The notes beneath the pieces are model-generated. The model searched no databases. It was not told the DNA's origin and was given only the letters and a program-made list of their open reading frames with translations. Made by a program: the position numbers and the translations under genes. From the NCBI RefSeq assembly GCF_012913485.1, contig NZ_CP051774.1, positions 4,960,001 through 5,024,000 of the forward strand: a DNA stretch of 64,000 nt. Reading direction: 5' to 3'. Each line of letters begins with the position of its first letter. The first letter of the stretch is position 1. Positions 45,758 to 54,462 of the stretch are shown piece after piece. Source of the stretch: Luteolibacter luteus (GTDB lineage: Bacteria; Verrucomicrobiota; Verrucomicrobiia; Verrucomicrobiales; Akkermansiaceae).

Positions 45758-46663
45758 ATGACCCGTCGCGATAGCCTCCGCATTTTCTCCGCCGCCGCGG
45801 TCGCAGGCCCGGCTGCTACCTTCGCACAGGAACCCGCCGCTTCGCCCATGATCACGCGAGCCATTCCCTCCACCGGTGAAAAACTGCCTGTCATCGGCAT
45901 GGGTACCTGGCAGACCTTCGACGTCCGTCCGGACGAGACCGCACCACTGGAGGAAGTATTGAAGGCCTTCGTGGAACTCGGCGGCAAGGTGCTCGACTCC
46001 TCGCCGATGTATGGAAACTCGGAAGAGATCGCCGGGCAGATGATCGGGAAATTCGGACTGCGCGAAAAACTCTTCGTGGCCACCAAGGTCTGGACCACCG
46101 GGAAACAGCAGGGGATTGAACAAATGGAAGCTTCAATGAAGAAGCTTCGCTCCAAGCCGATCGACCTGATGCAGGTCCACAATCTCCAGGACGTGAAGAC
46201 CCATCTCGATACCCTGCGCGGCTGGAAGAAGGACGGCATCATCCGCTATCTTGGCGTCACCCACTACACCGCCAGCCAGCATGCCGCGGTCGAGAAGATG
46301 ATCGCCTCCGAGGCTCTCGACTTCGTGCAAATCAACTATTCCGTCGGCGAGCGCGAGGCAGAGGAAAAGCTCTTGCCCATGGCCAAGGATCGAGGCGTCG
46401 CCGTCATCGCCAACCGCCCCTTCGCCGGAGGCAATCTCTTTGCCAAGCTTCGCGAAAAACCCCTGCCGGATTGGGCGAAGGAAATCGGCTGCGAGACTTG
46501 GGCACAGATCCTCCTCAAATTCGTCATCTCTCATCCGGCCATGACCTGCGCCATCCCCGCGACATCCAAGGTAAAGCACCTTCGGGATAACATGGCAGCC
46601 GGCCACGGTCCCATGCCGGACGAGGCCATGCGGAAGCGGATCGTCGATATAGCGGCTGCGTAG
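45758..46663 (+). CDS. Tat-exported aldo/keto reductase
   Basis: The 301-residue product starts at ATG 45758. The N-terminus MTRRDSLRIFSAAAVAG is a twin-arginine signal, so it is exported folded, probably with bound NADP(H). The AKR barrel follows with the active-site DSSPMYGNSEE (Asp and Tyr), lysine in VATKVW, and the histidine replaced or shifted (LMQVHNL). The C-terminal cofactor pocket is AIPATSKVKHL. The substrate is unknown. It is convergent with the 419-residue partner gene, 3 bp away. Confidence 0.92.
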   Translation: MTRRDSLRIFSAAAVAGPAATFAQEPAASPMITRAIPSTGEKLPVIGMGTWQTFDVRPDETAPLEEVLKAFVELGGKVLDSSPMYGNSEEIAGQMIGKFGLREKLFVATKVWTTGKQQGIEQMEASMKKLRSKPIDLMQVHNLQDVKTHLDTLRGWKKDGIIRYLGVTHYTASQHAAVEKMIASEALDFVQINYSVGEREAEEKLLPMAKDRGVAVIANRPFAGGNLFAKLREKPLPDWAKEIGCETWAQILLKFVISHPAMTCAIPATSKVKHLRDNMAAGHGPMPDEAMRKRIVDIAAA

Positions 46664-46666
46664 CCG

Positions 46667-47926
46667 TCAGGGGGAACCTCCGCCAAGTGCGTCCATGTCC
46701 TGCCACGCCTGCAAGCGAGCTGCACTCCATCCCGAGGTATCCGGAGCCTGCCCGGGATGAGCAGCCGTCCATGCCTCGTGGGCTTGAGCGATGCTGGCAG
46801 CCTCGTCAGCGGGCGAAAGCGACTCAGCCCAATCCAAGGTGCCTTCAAGATCCTGTGGCGCGCGCAGTCCTGCCAGCACCGGGTAAGCGCTCTCCGCATC
46901 AGTCAGGCTGCCGAGCCATTGCGCGGTCTCCTGCACTGACCCGGCGGCCCAGCAGCGCGTGATCTCTTCGATCTGCTTCGCTCGCGGTTCTCCCTCCAAG
47001 TTGGACAGTAGGGCAGCAGCCAGGGTCGCTCGCTGGCCGGGGCTCGTCTCATTCCACGTGCCGAGGATCTTCTCCGCATCCGGCATGAGACGATCCGAGT
47101 ATCGGGAACTCGCAAAGTCATCCGGATCGATCTCCCTCCAACGCTCTAACAAAGCCTTCGCCGCCTTATCGCTATCATTCAGCGCTTGCACCTTCAGATC
47201 TCCAGGCTCCGGCAAAGCCGCGAGAGCGTCCTGGATCTCATTCGCCGTCTCGAGTTCCGCTGCCAGCTGTGGGTACATCCCGAAGAAACCGCCGCCTCGC
47301 TTCGCGACGAGATCGTAGGCCAGATGAACGTCTGACTTCGATAGAGCCATGATCGCCTGCATCGCGAAGAACATGTCCACGACCGGTACCTCGCTGGTCT
47401 TGCCTCGCTCGGCAGCTTTGTGCCGCTCGTCATAGCTGACATTGGGGCTCGCCAAGCACCAGCGATGGAAGCTCTCGGGATCTTGCCATGACCAAGCAGC
47501 AACGATCTCCCGGTAGGCCTCGTGCCAATCTCCCTTTTCCTTCAGATGCTTCCACGCCCAGTTGATTGCGGCTTCTCCGTCATGGGACGCCCAGCGCACC
47601 AGTAGGGTTCTGCATGCCGGAAGCGAAGCCGTGCGTTGATGGCCCAGGAGGCTCTGCAAGGCGGCAGGAATGTCTTTAATGGGGATCTTGCCGAGTTCCA
47701 AGGCGCTCCGAAGCTTTGCGTCATCATCTTGCGCATCGTTCGCGGCCTTTATGCTGGCGACGATCCGTTCCTCCGGCCATGAAGCTTCCTGGAGTCTCTC
47801 GACCACTGGCTCGCGAGGCTCCGTCCTCGCCCTCGACCCGATTTCAGACCGGAGCAGTGCCCAGCTCAGGCAGGTAACGCCGCAGCCGCTTAGGAAGATG
47901 GCAATGGTGCGGGGGACGACTCTCAT
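46667..47926 (-). CDS. single-pass membrane helical-repeat protein, partner of ECF sigma (copy 1)
   Basis: The 419-residue product has one N-terminal membrane anchor (about 6-27). The rest is soluble, entirely helical and rich in tryptophan and DPxxxxxW units (LLVRWASHDGEAAINWAW, then IVAAWSWQDPESFHRW). It is a clear paralogue of the protein encoded at 50069-51328, which is also exactly 419 residues. Its ATG overlaps the stop of the sigma-factor gene upstream (ATGA), so the two are translationally coupled. It may be a sensor or regulatory subunit of the membrane-tethered sigma factor. No named family. Confidence 0.85.
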   Translation of the reverse strand: MRVVPRTIAIFLSGCGVTCLSWALLRSEIGSRARTEPREPVVERLQEASWPEERIVASIKAANDAQDDDAKLRSALELGKIPIKDIPAALQSLLGHQRTASLPACRTLLVRWASHDGEAAINWAWKHLKEKGDWHEAYREIVAAWSWQDPESFHRWCLASPNVSYDERHKAAERGKTSEVPVVDMFFAMQAIMALSKSDVHLAYDLVAKRGGGFFGMYPQLAAELETANEIQDALAALPEPGDLKVQALNDSDKAAKALLERWREIDPDDFASSRYSDRLMPDAEKILGTWNETSPGQRATLAAALLSNLEGEPRAKQIEEITRCWAAGSVQETAQWLGSLTDAESAYPVLAGLRAPQDLEGTLDWAESLSPADEAASIAQAHEAWTAAHPGQAPDTSGWSAARLQAWQDMDALGGGSP

Positions 47927-49986
47927 GGTGTTTCTCCAAGGATGTTGCGGAATTCCTCGGCCAGATCAGCGGGAACATCGGCCCGCGAGGGATAGGCCAT
48001 GGCTGCTCTCCGATTCTGGACAAGCAGGCGGCGGAATGAGGCGCGGGCGAGCTGCTGGCGGAGGGCAACCTCGGAGATGGCGGCCGCAATTTCGATCCCT
48101 CTTTCGGGCTCCGTCGCCCCGCGAATACCCGCAGCAAGTGCCTCGTCCAGATGGGGATTGTCGCGATGCTGTTGGATCCAGCTTCCAAACTCTTCGCGGG
48201 ATAGCGCCGGGAGGATGGACTTGGCGACCTCGGCGGCTATTTCGGATTCCGGGAGCCCGGCGGCACGACCTGCTTCAAGGACCTCCGCTTCGCGCTTCAA
48301 GGGGCTGGGAAGCGCCTCCTCATCCGTGTAGCTCGTATTGCCGACTCCTTCGATCTGAACCTGAATTTTCGGGATGCCAAGTTGCTTCACCAATGCGTGA
48401 AAGCGGTCGCGTGGTTCAAGCGACTCCAGGAACTCCGGGAAAGTTTCCGGGTTGCCGCGGGCTACCGCCGCCAAGTAGTTGTCGAGAGCGGCATCCCTCA
48501 CGTTCTTCTCGGGGACGCTTTTGATGAGATCCAGGATCGTCGCTTGCCTCTCGACGTCCTCGAAGTTGGAGTCCTGCCAATAGAGCTGGTTGGAGAAGGC
48601 CCCTAGCGCGCTCAATCGATCTTGGGGAGAGGGTAGGGCATTGAGATACGCGAGCACTCCCTCCTTTCCGTCCTTCCAGAGATGGCTTTTGGCTACTGCC
48701 ATCGCTATCGAATCTCTGAGGGGAAGTGGCTTCTGTTGAGGATTTGCCAGATTGGCCGCGGTGTACAGCAGGGACTCGTGATTCCAGTTGCGCTTCAACC
48801 AATCTTCCATGGCGGGAAGGTCTGTCGCCAACCAATCGCTGAACAAGCTGCCCCGCATGCTTGTCCCAAGCGCGGGATCGAGATGCTTTGTGAGCAAATC
48901 TCCCAGAACCGCAAAGCTGATTGCTGCCGCGGCGTCCGCCTCTGCCCAACGGTAGATCAAGAGAGGATAGACGGTCGTCCTTTCGAGATCGCTTAGTTCT
49001 CCATTCGCGAGGGCGACGAACTCAGGAATCTGTTCGTTGGAAATCCGGGCTAGGATCGCCTTCAGCCGCAGAGTGCCGAGTTCATGCCGGGGGCCACCGC
49101 TGCTCTGTTTGATAGCGGCGATGATGGATTGAAGCGAGCTGGTATCGGGAAGTGCCGCGAAGCTATCTCCCCGCTTGATCTTGGTTGTGGGTACAGGCCC
49201 TCCATGATCGCGACTCATGACGCTCACGCCGTCATTTGCTTGGAGAAGAACTTCCGACGATCCGATTAGAAGCGAACTCAAGGCAACACCCGACAGGAAA
49301 GGCTTGAGCAATGACATCAGGGCCGGCCATCCCGCGGCAGGCAGCCCTTTCAGCGCATGGGCGGAAATCTGCGCGACCAGCTTCTCCGAGACCGTCGTCC
49401 GCCCCATGCTGGTCATGGTGCCACTGAGGCTGGCGGTGCCGATCGTGATGCCGCGACGCCGGAGCATGGCGACCAGCTTTTCCATCGCGCGATTCACACG
49501 TTTGCGAGCGGCTTCCTCCGTGATGCCGAGAACGCCGCCGACAGTGCGGAAGTCACGGTCCTCGAAATAGCGGAGGACGAGTGCATCTCGGTCGCGGGCC
49601 GGAAGGGCGATCATGGCCTCATCGAGCTCGCTGCTAAGATGGTGTGGTTCGAATTCGGAGGACGCGGAAGGAGGAGTCATGGCTTCAACGGCAGCGTATT
49701 CGCGGATCCTTCGCCGGCTCTCTGCACGAATGTGATTTGAGGCGCGGCGGCAGGTTTGACGGTAGAGCCAACCGGAGAGTTGATCGGCTTCGAGCGAGGA
49801 CGCCTTCCGGGCCAGAAGGGTGAAGACTTCCTGCGTCACATCTTGCGCGGCGGCGCGATCGCTTTTGAGAAAGCGGAGCGCGGTACCGAAGACGAGAGGG
49901 GAGTGCTGCCGGACGAGACCCCGAAAGGCCGTCTCCGATCGATCCCGGGTGAAGCTTTTGAGCAAACTGGTGAGATCCTCACTCAT
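47923..49986 (-). CDS. ECF sigma factor fused to a membrane-anchored helical-repeat domain (copy 1)
   Basis: The 687-residue product is several times the length of a normal ECF factor. Sigma region 2 is at about 15-90 (FGTALRFLKSDRAAAQDVTQEVF) and region 4 at about 125-178 (ALVLRYFEDRDFRTVGGVLG). A short juxtamembrane segment (GTASLSGTMTS) is followed by one transmembrane helix (about 221-248). About 440 residues of helical repeats follow, presumably outside the membrane. No separate anti-sigma gene is present, so the C-terminal part is the likely self-inhibitory or sensing element. Second sigma gene of a four-gene operon. Confidence 0.9.
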   Translation of the reverse strand: MSEDLTSLLKSFTRDRSETAFRGLVRQHSPLVFGTALRFLKSDRAAAQDVTQEVFTLLARKASSLEADQLSGWLYRQTCRRASNHIRAESRRRIREYAAVEAMTPPSASSEFEPHHLSSELDEAMIALPARDRDALVLRYFEDRDFRTVGGVLGITEEAARKRVNRAMEKLVAMLRRRGITIGTASLSGTMTSMGRTTVSEKLVAQISAHALKGLPAAGWPALMSLLKPFLSGVALSSLLIGSSEVLLQANDGVSVMSRDHGGPVPTTKIKRGDSFAALPDTSSLQSIIAAIKQSSGGPRHELGTLRLKAILARISNEQIPEFVALANGELSDLERTTVYPLLIYRWAEADAAAAISFAVLGDLLTKHLDPALGTSMRGSLFSDWLATDLPAMEDWLKRNWNHESLLYTAANLANPQQKPLPLRDSIAMAVAKSHLWKDGKEGVLAYLNALPSPQDRLSALGAFSNQLYWQDSNFEDVERQATILDLIKSVPEKNVRDAALDNYLAAVARGNPETFPEFLESLEPRDRFHALVKQLGIPKIQVQIEGVGNTSYTDEEALPSPLKREAEVLEAGRAAGLPESEIAAEVAKSILPALSREEFGSWIQQHRDNPHLDEALAAGIRGATEPERGIEIAAAISEVALRQQLARASFRRLLVQNRRAAMAYPSRADVPADLAEEFRNILGETP

Positions 49987-50068
49987 TTCGAGAAGGAGAC
50001 ACCGCTGCTGACAGCGGGCCGGACAGAAAACTTAGCAAGCTTCGAGAAAGAGTCGAGGATCGGGCTGG

Positions 50069-51328
50069 CTACTCCTCTTGAATTTGCTGGAGCGCCTTGA
50101 GATCTTGCCATGCTTGACGCCGCCCGGCTGGCCATTGACCGAAGTTCTCAGGAGGGAATGAATTTTTCCTGGCCCACGTTCGATACGCCGCAACAAGAGC
50201 CCTATTCTGTGCTCCCGTGGGAAGTTGCTCGACCCGGTCGAGAGTCTCCTCCAGATGGTATGCAGCATTCATCTGGGCGTATCCGGCGGCGGCTGGGGCG
50301 AGGTATCCCTCGGGAAGGGACTCCACCCACGTCCAGCAGGCGGCGTGATCCAGCTTCGCCCATGAGGATGCAATTACCGAGGCCGCGGATTGTCGTCCCC
50401 TGGCTTGGTAGGATTCGATCTTCGCCATGGCTCCTGATGCGCGTTGGTTAGGGGGGGGATCTTTCCATCCATCGGTATTGATCACCTGATGCATTGGCGT
50501 GATCTTCTTTTCGTCCAGTAAACCGGCGTGTGGTGAACGTGCGAAGCCCTCCGGATCAATTTCCTGCCAGCGATTCAGAAGTTGGAGCATGAGATCGCCG
50601 GGATCCCATTGTTTGAGTTCGACCTTGTTGAAGGCGAGGAGAGCCTCGCGAATTCCTTCCGGTGTTTCGATGCTCAACGCCAGGTTTTCGTGGCTCCAAG
50701 TGCCTCCCTTGGCGACCATTAAGCCGTAACCCAGACCTGGCTTTTCCTTGATCAGAGCTTTCGCCGCTTTTTCGAAATCGCCGGATTCGAGCACGGGTGA
50801 GCCCGCGCGAAGTGCTTCCTCCAATGTCAGTCCATTCCCGCTTCGCTTGTAGTCGTCTACTCTTGCCAGAGTCCATGCAGAGAGCCCGGCGGGATCATGC
50901 CACGCCCATGCCGCGGCAATCTCCCGGAATGCATGGGTCCAGAGACCTTCGCCCCTCAACCGCATCCAAGACCACTGGGCTGCCGCTTCACCATCCATGG
51001 ATGCCCACTGGATCAAGAGCATCTTGCCTGCCCGCGTGAGTTCTCTGCCTTCGACAAGTCGCACGGAATCGAAGGCTGCTGGGAAGGCTTCAATCGCTAG
51101 ATCCGCAAGCTGTTCAGCGGCGAGCAGACGAGCTTGGTTCGAGGGCGCGTGGTCGATCTCTGCCAGGATGGCGGCGATACGCTTGGCGTCGGGCTTCGGG
51201 CGGGAGGACTCCCTCGGTGCTTCCGCCGGGGCTTCAGTCGTCTGCGGTGGCCATAAAAGATACCAAAGCCCGGTCGAGATCAGGCAGGCCCCCAAAAAGG
51301 AGACGAGGGGAATGGCTTTGATCTTCAT
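50069..51328 (-). CDS. single-pass membrane helical-repeat protein, partner of ECF sigma (copy 2)
   Basis: The 419-residue product has one N-terminal transmembrane helix (about 5-27), a charged proline-containing linker, then helical repeats with the same landmarks as copy 1: LLIQWASMDGEAAAQWSW, IAAAWAWHDPAGLSAW, QEIDPEGFARSP and, near the end, GRRQAWQDLKAL matching ARLQAWQDMDAL in copy 1. It starts within the stop of the upstream sigma gene (ATGA) and is followed 82 bp later by the copy-1 sigma gene. Function unknown; co-functions with its sigma gene by coupling. Confidence 0.85.
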   Translation of the reverse strand: MKIKAIPLVSFLGACLISTGLWYLLWPPQTTEAPAEAPRESSRPKPDAKRIAAILAEIDHAPSNQARLLAAEQLADLAIEAFPAAFDSVRLVEGRELTRAGKMLLIQWASMDGEAAAQWSWMRLRGEGLWTHAFREIAAAWAWHDPAGLSAWTLARVDDYKRSGNGLTLEEALRAGSPVLESGDFEKAAKALIKEKPGLGYGLMVAKGGTWSHENLALSIETPEGIREALLAFNKVELKQWDPGDLMLQLLNRWQEIDPEGFARSPHAGLLDEKKITPMHQVINTDGWKDPPPNQRASGAMAKIESYQARGRQSAASVIASSWAKLDHAACWTWVESLPEGYLAPAAAGYAQMNAAYHLEETLDRVEQLPTGAQNRALVAAYRTWARKNSFPPENFGQWPAGRRQAWQDLKALQQIQEE

Positions 51329-53373
51329 GGCGCAGAGGGGGACATGATTTCGCTGAGTTCAGCTTTCAGATCTTCGGGAAGGTTGGGGCTTGAAAGGAAT
51401 CGCGCGGCTCGTTCAGGTGATTCCGCGAGCATCAGGCGGAAGCCTGCTCGGGTGAGTTGGGTCCGCAGTTCCGGATCCTGAAGGTGGAGTGCCCAGGAGA
51501 GCATTCCACCTTCTGATGGTGGTATGCCGGGTAGACCTTGGTTGTTTCGTTGGGTGTCTCCGATCTTTGCCAGCAGGATGGGATCCGCATCGAACTCCCC
51601 GCGATGTCGTTCGAGCCACGCAAGCGCATCCACGTTTTTCATTACGATGGCGGTTCCGATTTGCTGAAGAATCTCCGCCCGAGACAGCCCGGCTTCCAAT
51701 CCTGCCTTCATCGCATCGGCCTCGCCTTGTGCCGCATTGTCCACGGTTTCGAAGCGCATTCGTTCCCCGCCGGGCGTCTGCTCGCGACTGACTTGTTTGC
51801 TGTATTTGCCGATGCGGGGGAGAGTCGCCTCGAAGTGTTCGCGGGCGTTCATCGAGGCGAGCATCGTCTCCACGTGTCCCGGTTCGTGCTGGCTCAGGTT
51901 TTCCCAAAATTTCAGCTTCAGTCGTGCTGCCAGCCCGGAATCCGGGAGACGGGAAAATTCGCGATAGAGCTCCAGTAATTGATCAGGCCCCATGTTCATC
52001 CACGCGCTCGCATGGGGTTCCTCCCCCGTCATCGCTTTCAGGCAGCTTTTCACGGCCTGCTCGTCCGGGATGGTTCGGAGATAGGCGAAGGCTTCGGCCG
52101 CAGAGTGATCCCGTAGCAAGGTGTCCGAGATATCGATGGCGAAATAAGTCCGCACACTTCCCGAGAACGTGGAGTTTGCCATCGTCGGCTGATCCCAATT
52201 CTCATTGAGCCATGCACTGAATGCGGGAAGGTCGCGATGCTCCCAATTGTGAAGGAGAAAGCGGACCATGTCGGTAGAGCCGAAGCCAGGGGACGAAAGT
52301 CCGGATGCAAACTTCAAGGCGAAGGCGGAGGCCGCCTGAGGGTCGCTGTCCTGCCAGCGCTTGAGGAGCGGAAGATAGCAGGCCTCCTGTTCTTTCAAGG
52401 TGAGCCGCGTGTTTGCCTCGGCGATGAAGGCGGGAATCTCATCGAAGCCGACGCTATCCAGCAAGGCATTCAGGCGCAGGGTTGTCATCGCGTGATCAGG
52501 GCCTGCCATCGTGCGCTTGATGCGGCTGATAAGATCCAGCGTTGAGGATCCGGGATCTTGCAGGGGTGGCTCCCGCCGGCTCTTCTCATTCAGGGTGACG
52601 GTCTGTCCGTCACGGGGACGGCTCCCACTTTGGTCGGTAAGCAAGGCAGCGGTGCCGACCAGTGAAGTGAGAATAACACCACAGAGAAAGGATTTGAAGA
52701 TCGAGGTGAAGGTGGAACCCGATCCAACAGCCATGGACTCCAGTGCTCGTGTGGAGATCTGGGAAACGACTGCATGAGGGAGTGGCGAGCTGCCGAAACC
52801 ACTCATCGTGCCACCCAGTGAGGCACCGCCGACAGGCACGCCACGACGCTTCATGATGGCGGCGAGCTTCTCCAAAGCGCGCTCGATCCGCTTGCGGGCG
52901 GCATCCTCGCTGATGCCAAGGCGACCGCCGAGCGTGCGCAGGTCACGCTCTTCGAAGTAGCGGTGAATGAGTAACTCGCGGTCCGCCGAGGGCAGATCGA
53001 GCATCGCCTCATCGACCTCAACCGTGATGGACTCGTGGGTTTCTGTGGAGGAATAGGTATCGCTCATGGCTTGAGCGGAGACGAGCTCGCGCTTGCGGCG
53101 GCGTTTCTCCGTCCTCATATGGTTGGCCGCGCGGCGGCAAGTCTGACGGTGGAGCCAAACGGGCAAAGGCGCGGAGCGGAGGGTGGATGCCTTGCGGGCC
53201 AGCAGGGAAAAGACTTCCTGCGTCACGTCTTCCGCGCCGGCTCGGTCGCCATTCAAGCGCCGCAGGGCGGTTGCATAAACCAGCGGAGAGTGAAGCCGCA
53301 CCAGATCGCGGAACGCGGATTCGGAGCGGCTGCTCTCGAATCTTCGCAGGAGTTCCAAGGAGTCGTCTGCCAT
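51325..53373 (-). CDS. ECF sigma factor fused to a membrane-anchored helical-repeat domain (copy 2)
   Basis: The 682-residue product starts at ATG 53373 (MADDSLELL); ATG 53376 or a longer frame is possible. Sigma region 2 (YATALRRLNGDRAGAEDVTQEVF) and region 4 (LLIHRYFEERDLRTLGGRLG) are intact. A juxtamembrane segment GGASLGGTMSG matching copy 1, a transmembrane helix (about 224-244) and about 435 residues of helical repeats follow. It is the first gene of the operon sigma2-partner2-sigma1-partner1. Divergence between the copies is substantial, so the duplication is not recent. Confidence 0.9.
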   Translation of the reverse strand: MADDSLELLRRFESSRSESAFRDLVRLHSPLVYATALRRLNGDRAGAEDVTQEVFSLLARKASTLRSAPLPVWLHRQTCRRAANHMRTEKRRRKRELVSAQAMSDTYSSTETHESITVEVDEAMLDLPSADRELLIHRYFEERDLRTLGGRLGISEDAARKRIERALEKLAAIMKRRGVPVGGASLGGTMSGFGSSPLPHAVVSQISTRALESMAVGSGSTFTSIFKSFLCGVILTSLVGTAALLTDQSGSRPRDGQTVTLNEKSRREPPLQDPGSSTLDLISRIKRTMAGPDHAMTTLRLNALLDSVGFDEIPAFIAEANTRLTLKEQEACYLPLLKRWQDSDPQAASAFALKFASGLSSPGFGSTDMVRFLLHNWEHRDLPAFSAWLNENWDQPTMANSTFSGSVRTYFAIDISDTLLRDHSAAEAFAYLRTIPDEQAVKSCLKAMTGEEPHASAWMNMGPDQLLELYREFSRLPDSGLAARLKLKFWENLSQHEPGHVETMLASMNAREHFEATLPRIGKYSKQVSREQTPGGERMRFETVDNAAQGEADAMKAGLEAGLSRAEILQQIGTAIVMKNVDALAWLERHRGEFDADPILLAKIGDTQRNNQGLPGIPPSEGGMLSWALHLQDPELRTQLTRAGFRLMLAESPERAARFLSSPNLPEDLKAELSEIMSPSAP

Positions 53374-53539
53374 CATGTGAAGTAAAGCACCGCCAACTCC
53401 GTCCACCGGACAGGAATTTTTCGGCTTCGTTCCTTAGCCATTCTCTTCGTCGGGAGCGCTACTTTCAGCGGGCCTTTTCAAGAAGGCGGGGAGTTCTTGC
53501 CCGGGGCATCGAACTATGGAGGATGATCCAGGACTGCCG

Positions 53540-54454
53540 ATGCGAAAGCTTCTTCCTCTTGTCACGATTGCCACCGTTTTGGCTGGATCGCTTCCTGTTG
53601 CCGCGTGGTTGGGAGGTGGCTTTTGGTTCATCGATCTCTTCAATCACTTCCAAGTGCAGTTCGCCTGGTTCCTACTGCTATGTCTTTTGTTGCTGCTTCT
53701 GGGCAGGCGCTGGAAGTCGGCGGCTCTGGCAGGAGTTTTCCTGCTGGTGCCTCTGGTAAGGATCCTTCCTTGGTTTTCTGCCGTTCCGGCGGTCGCGGGA
53801 GGTACAGGATCCGTCCGGCTGTGCTCGTTCAATGTCTTGGCCTCGAATGGCCGGTATTCGGACGCGATCGCTTGGGTAAGAAAAAGTGCTCCGGATGCGA
53901 TCTTCTTCACCGAGGTAGATGAGGATTGGTCGGAGGCATTGAAGGAGCTGGAACATGACTATCCCCATTGGATCAATGCGGGGCCGGACTTCGCGTTTTT
54001 CTCGAAGCTGCCAATTCAGTCCTCCTCCGTGGATCTCGTCAGCGAGAGCGGCTATCCTTTGCTCCGGGTGAGGCTGGTCACGCCTGGAGGACCGGTGACC
54101 TACATCGCAGGTCATCCTCTCCCGCCCATGACTCCACGATGGGCGCGTTCCATGGATGTCTTCATGGAAGAGATGGCCCGATGTGTTGAATCGGAATCCG
54201 GACGCGTGGTAGTGGCGGGTGATTTCAATTCCAGCAGATGGAGCCATAGATCGAAGCCTCTTGTGAATGCCGGCTTGATCGAGGCGGCGAAAGGCAAGTC
54301 TCCGGGACCGACATGGAAGCGAACGAACCTGATCTTCGGGATTCCCATCGACCGCATGCTATATCGGGGCGAGGGCTTCGGATGCCGGAGCTTCGAGATT
54401 GGTCCTGATCTAGGGTCGGATCACCGGCCGGTGACAGGAGAATTTGTTTGGTGA
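53540..54454 (+). CDS. membrane endonuclease/exonuclease/phosphatase-fold protein (copy 1)
   Basis: The 304-residue product starts at ATG 53540; an ATG 24 bp upstream is possible. Three hydrophobic helices (about 1-85) anchor an EEP-fold catalytic domain. It has SFNVLASNGRY (Asn), FTEVDEDW (metal-binding Glu), AGHPLPPM (His), AGDFNSS (Asp/Asn) and GSDHRPV (the catalytic Asp-His). All key residues are present, so it is probably an active phosphodiesterase acting outside or at the membrane. The substrate is unknown. 8 bp separate it from its tandem paralogue. Confidence 0.9.
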   Translation: MRKLLPLVTIATVLAGSLPVAAWLGGGFWFIDLFNHFQVQFAWFLLLCLLLLLLGRRWKSAALAGVFLLVPLVRILPWFSAVPAVAGGTGSVRLCSFNVLASNGRYSDAIAWVRKSAPDAIFFTEVDEDWSEALKELEHDYPHWINAGPDFAFFSKLPIQSSSVDLVSESGYPLLRVRLVTPGGPVTYIAGHPLPPMTPRWARSMDVFMEEMARCVESESGRVVVAGDFNSSRWSHRSKPLVNAGLIEAAKGKSPGPTWKRTNLIFGIPIDRMLYRGEGFGCRSFEIGPDLGSDHRPVTGEFVW

Positions 54455-54462
54455 CGTGAGCT

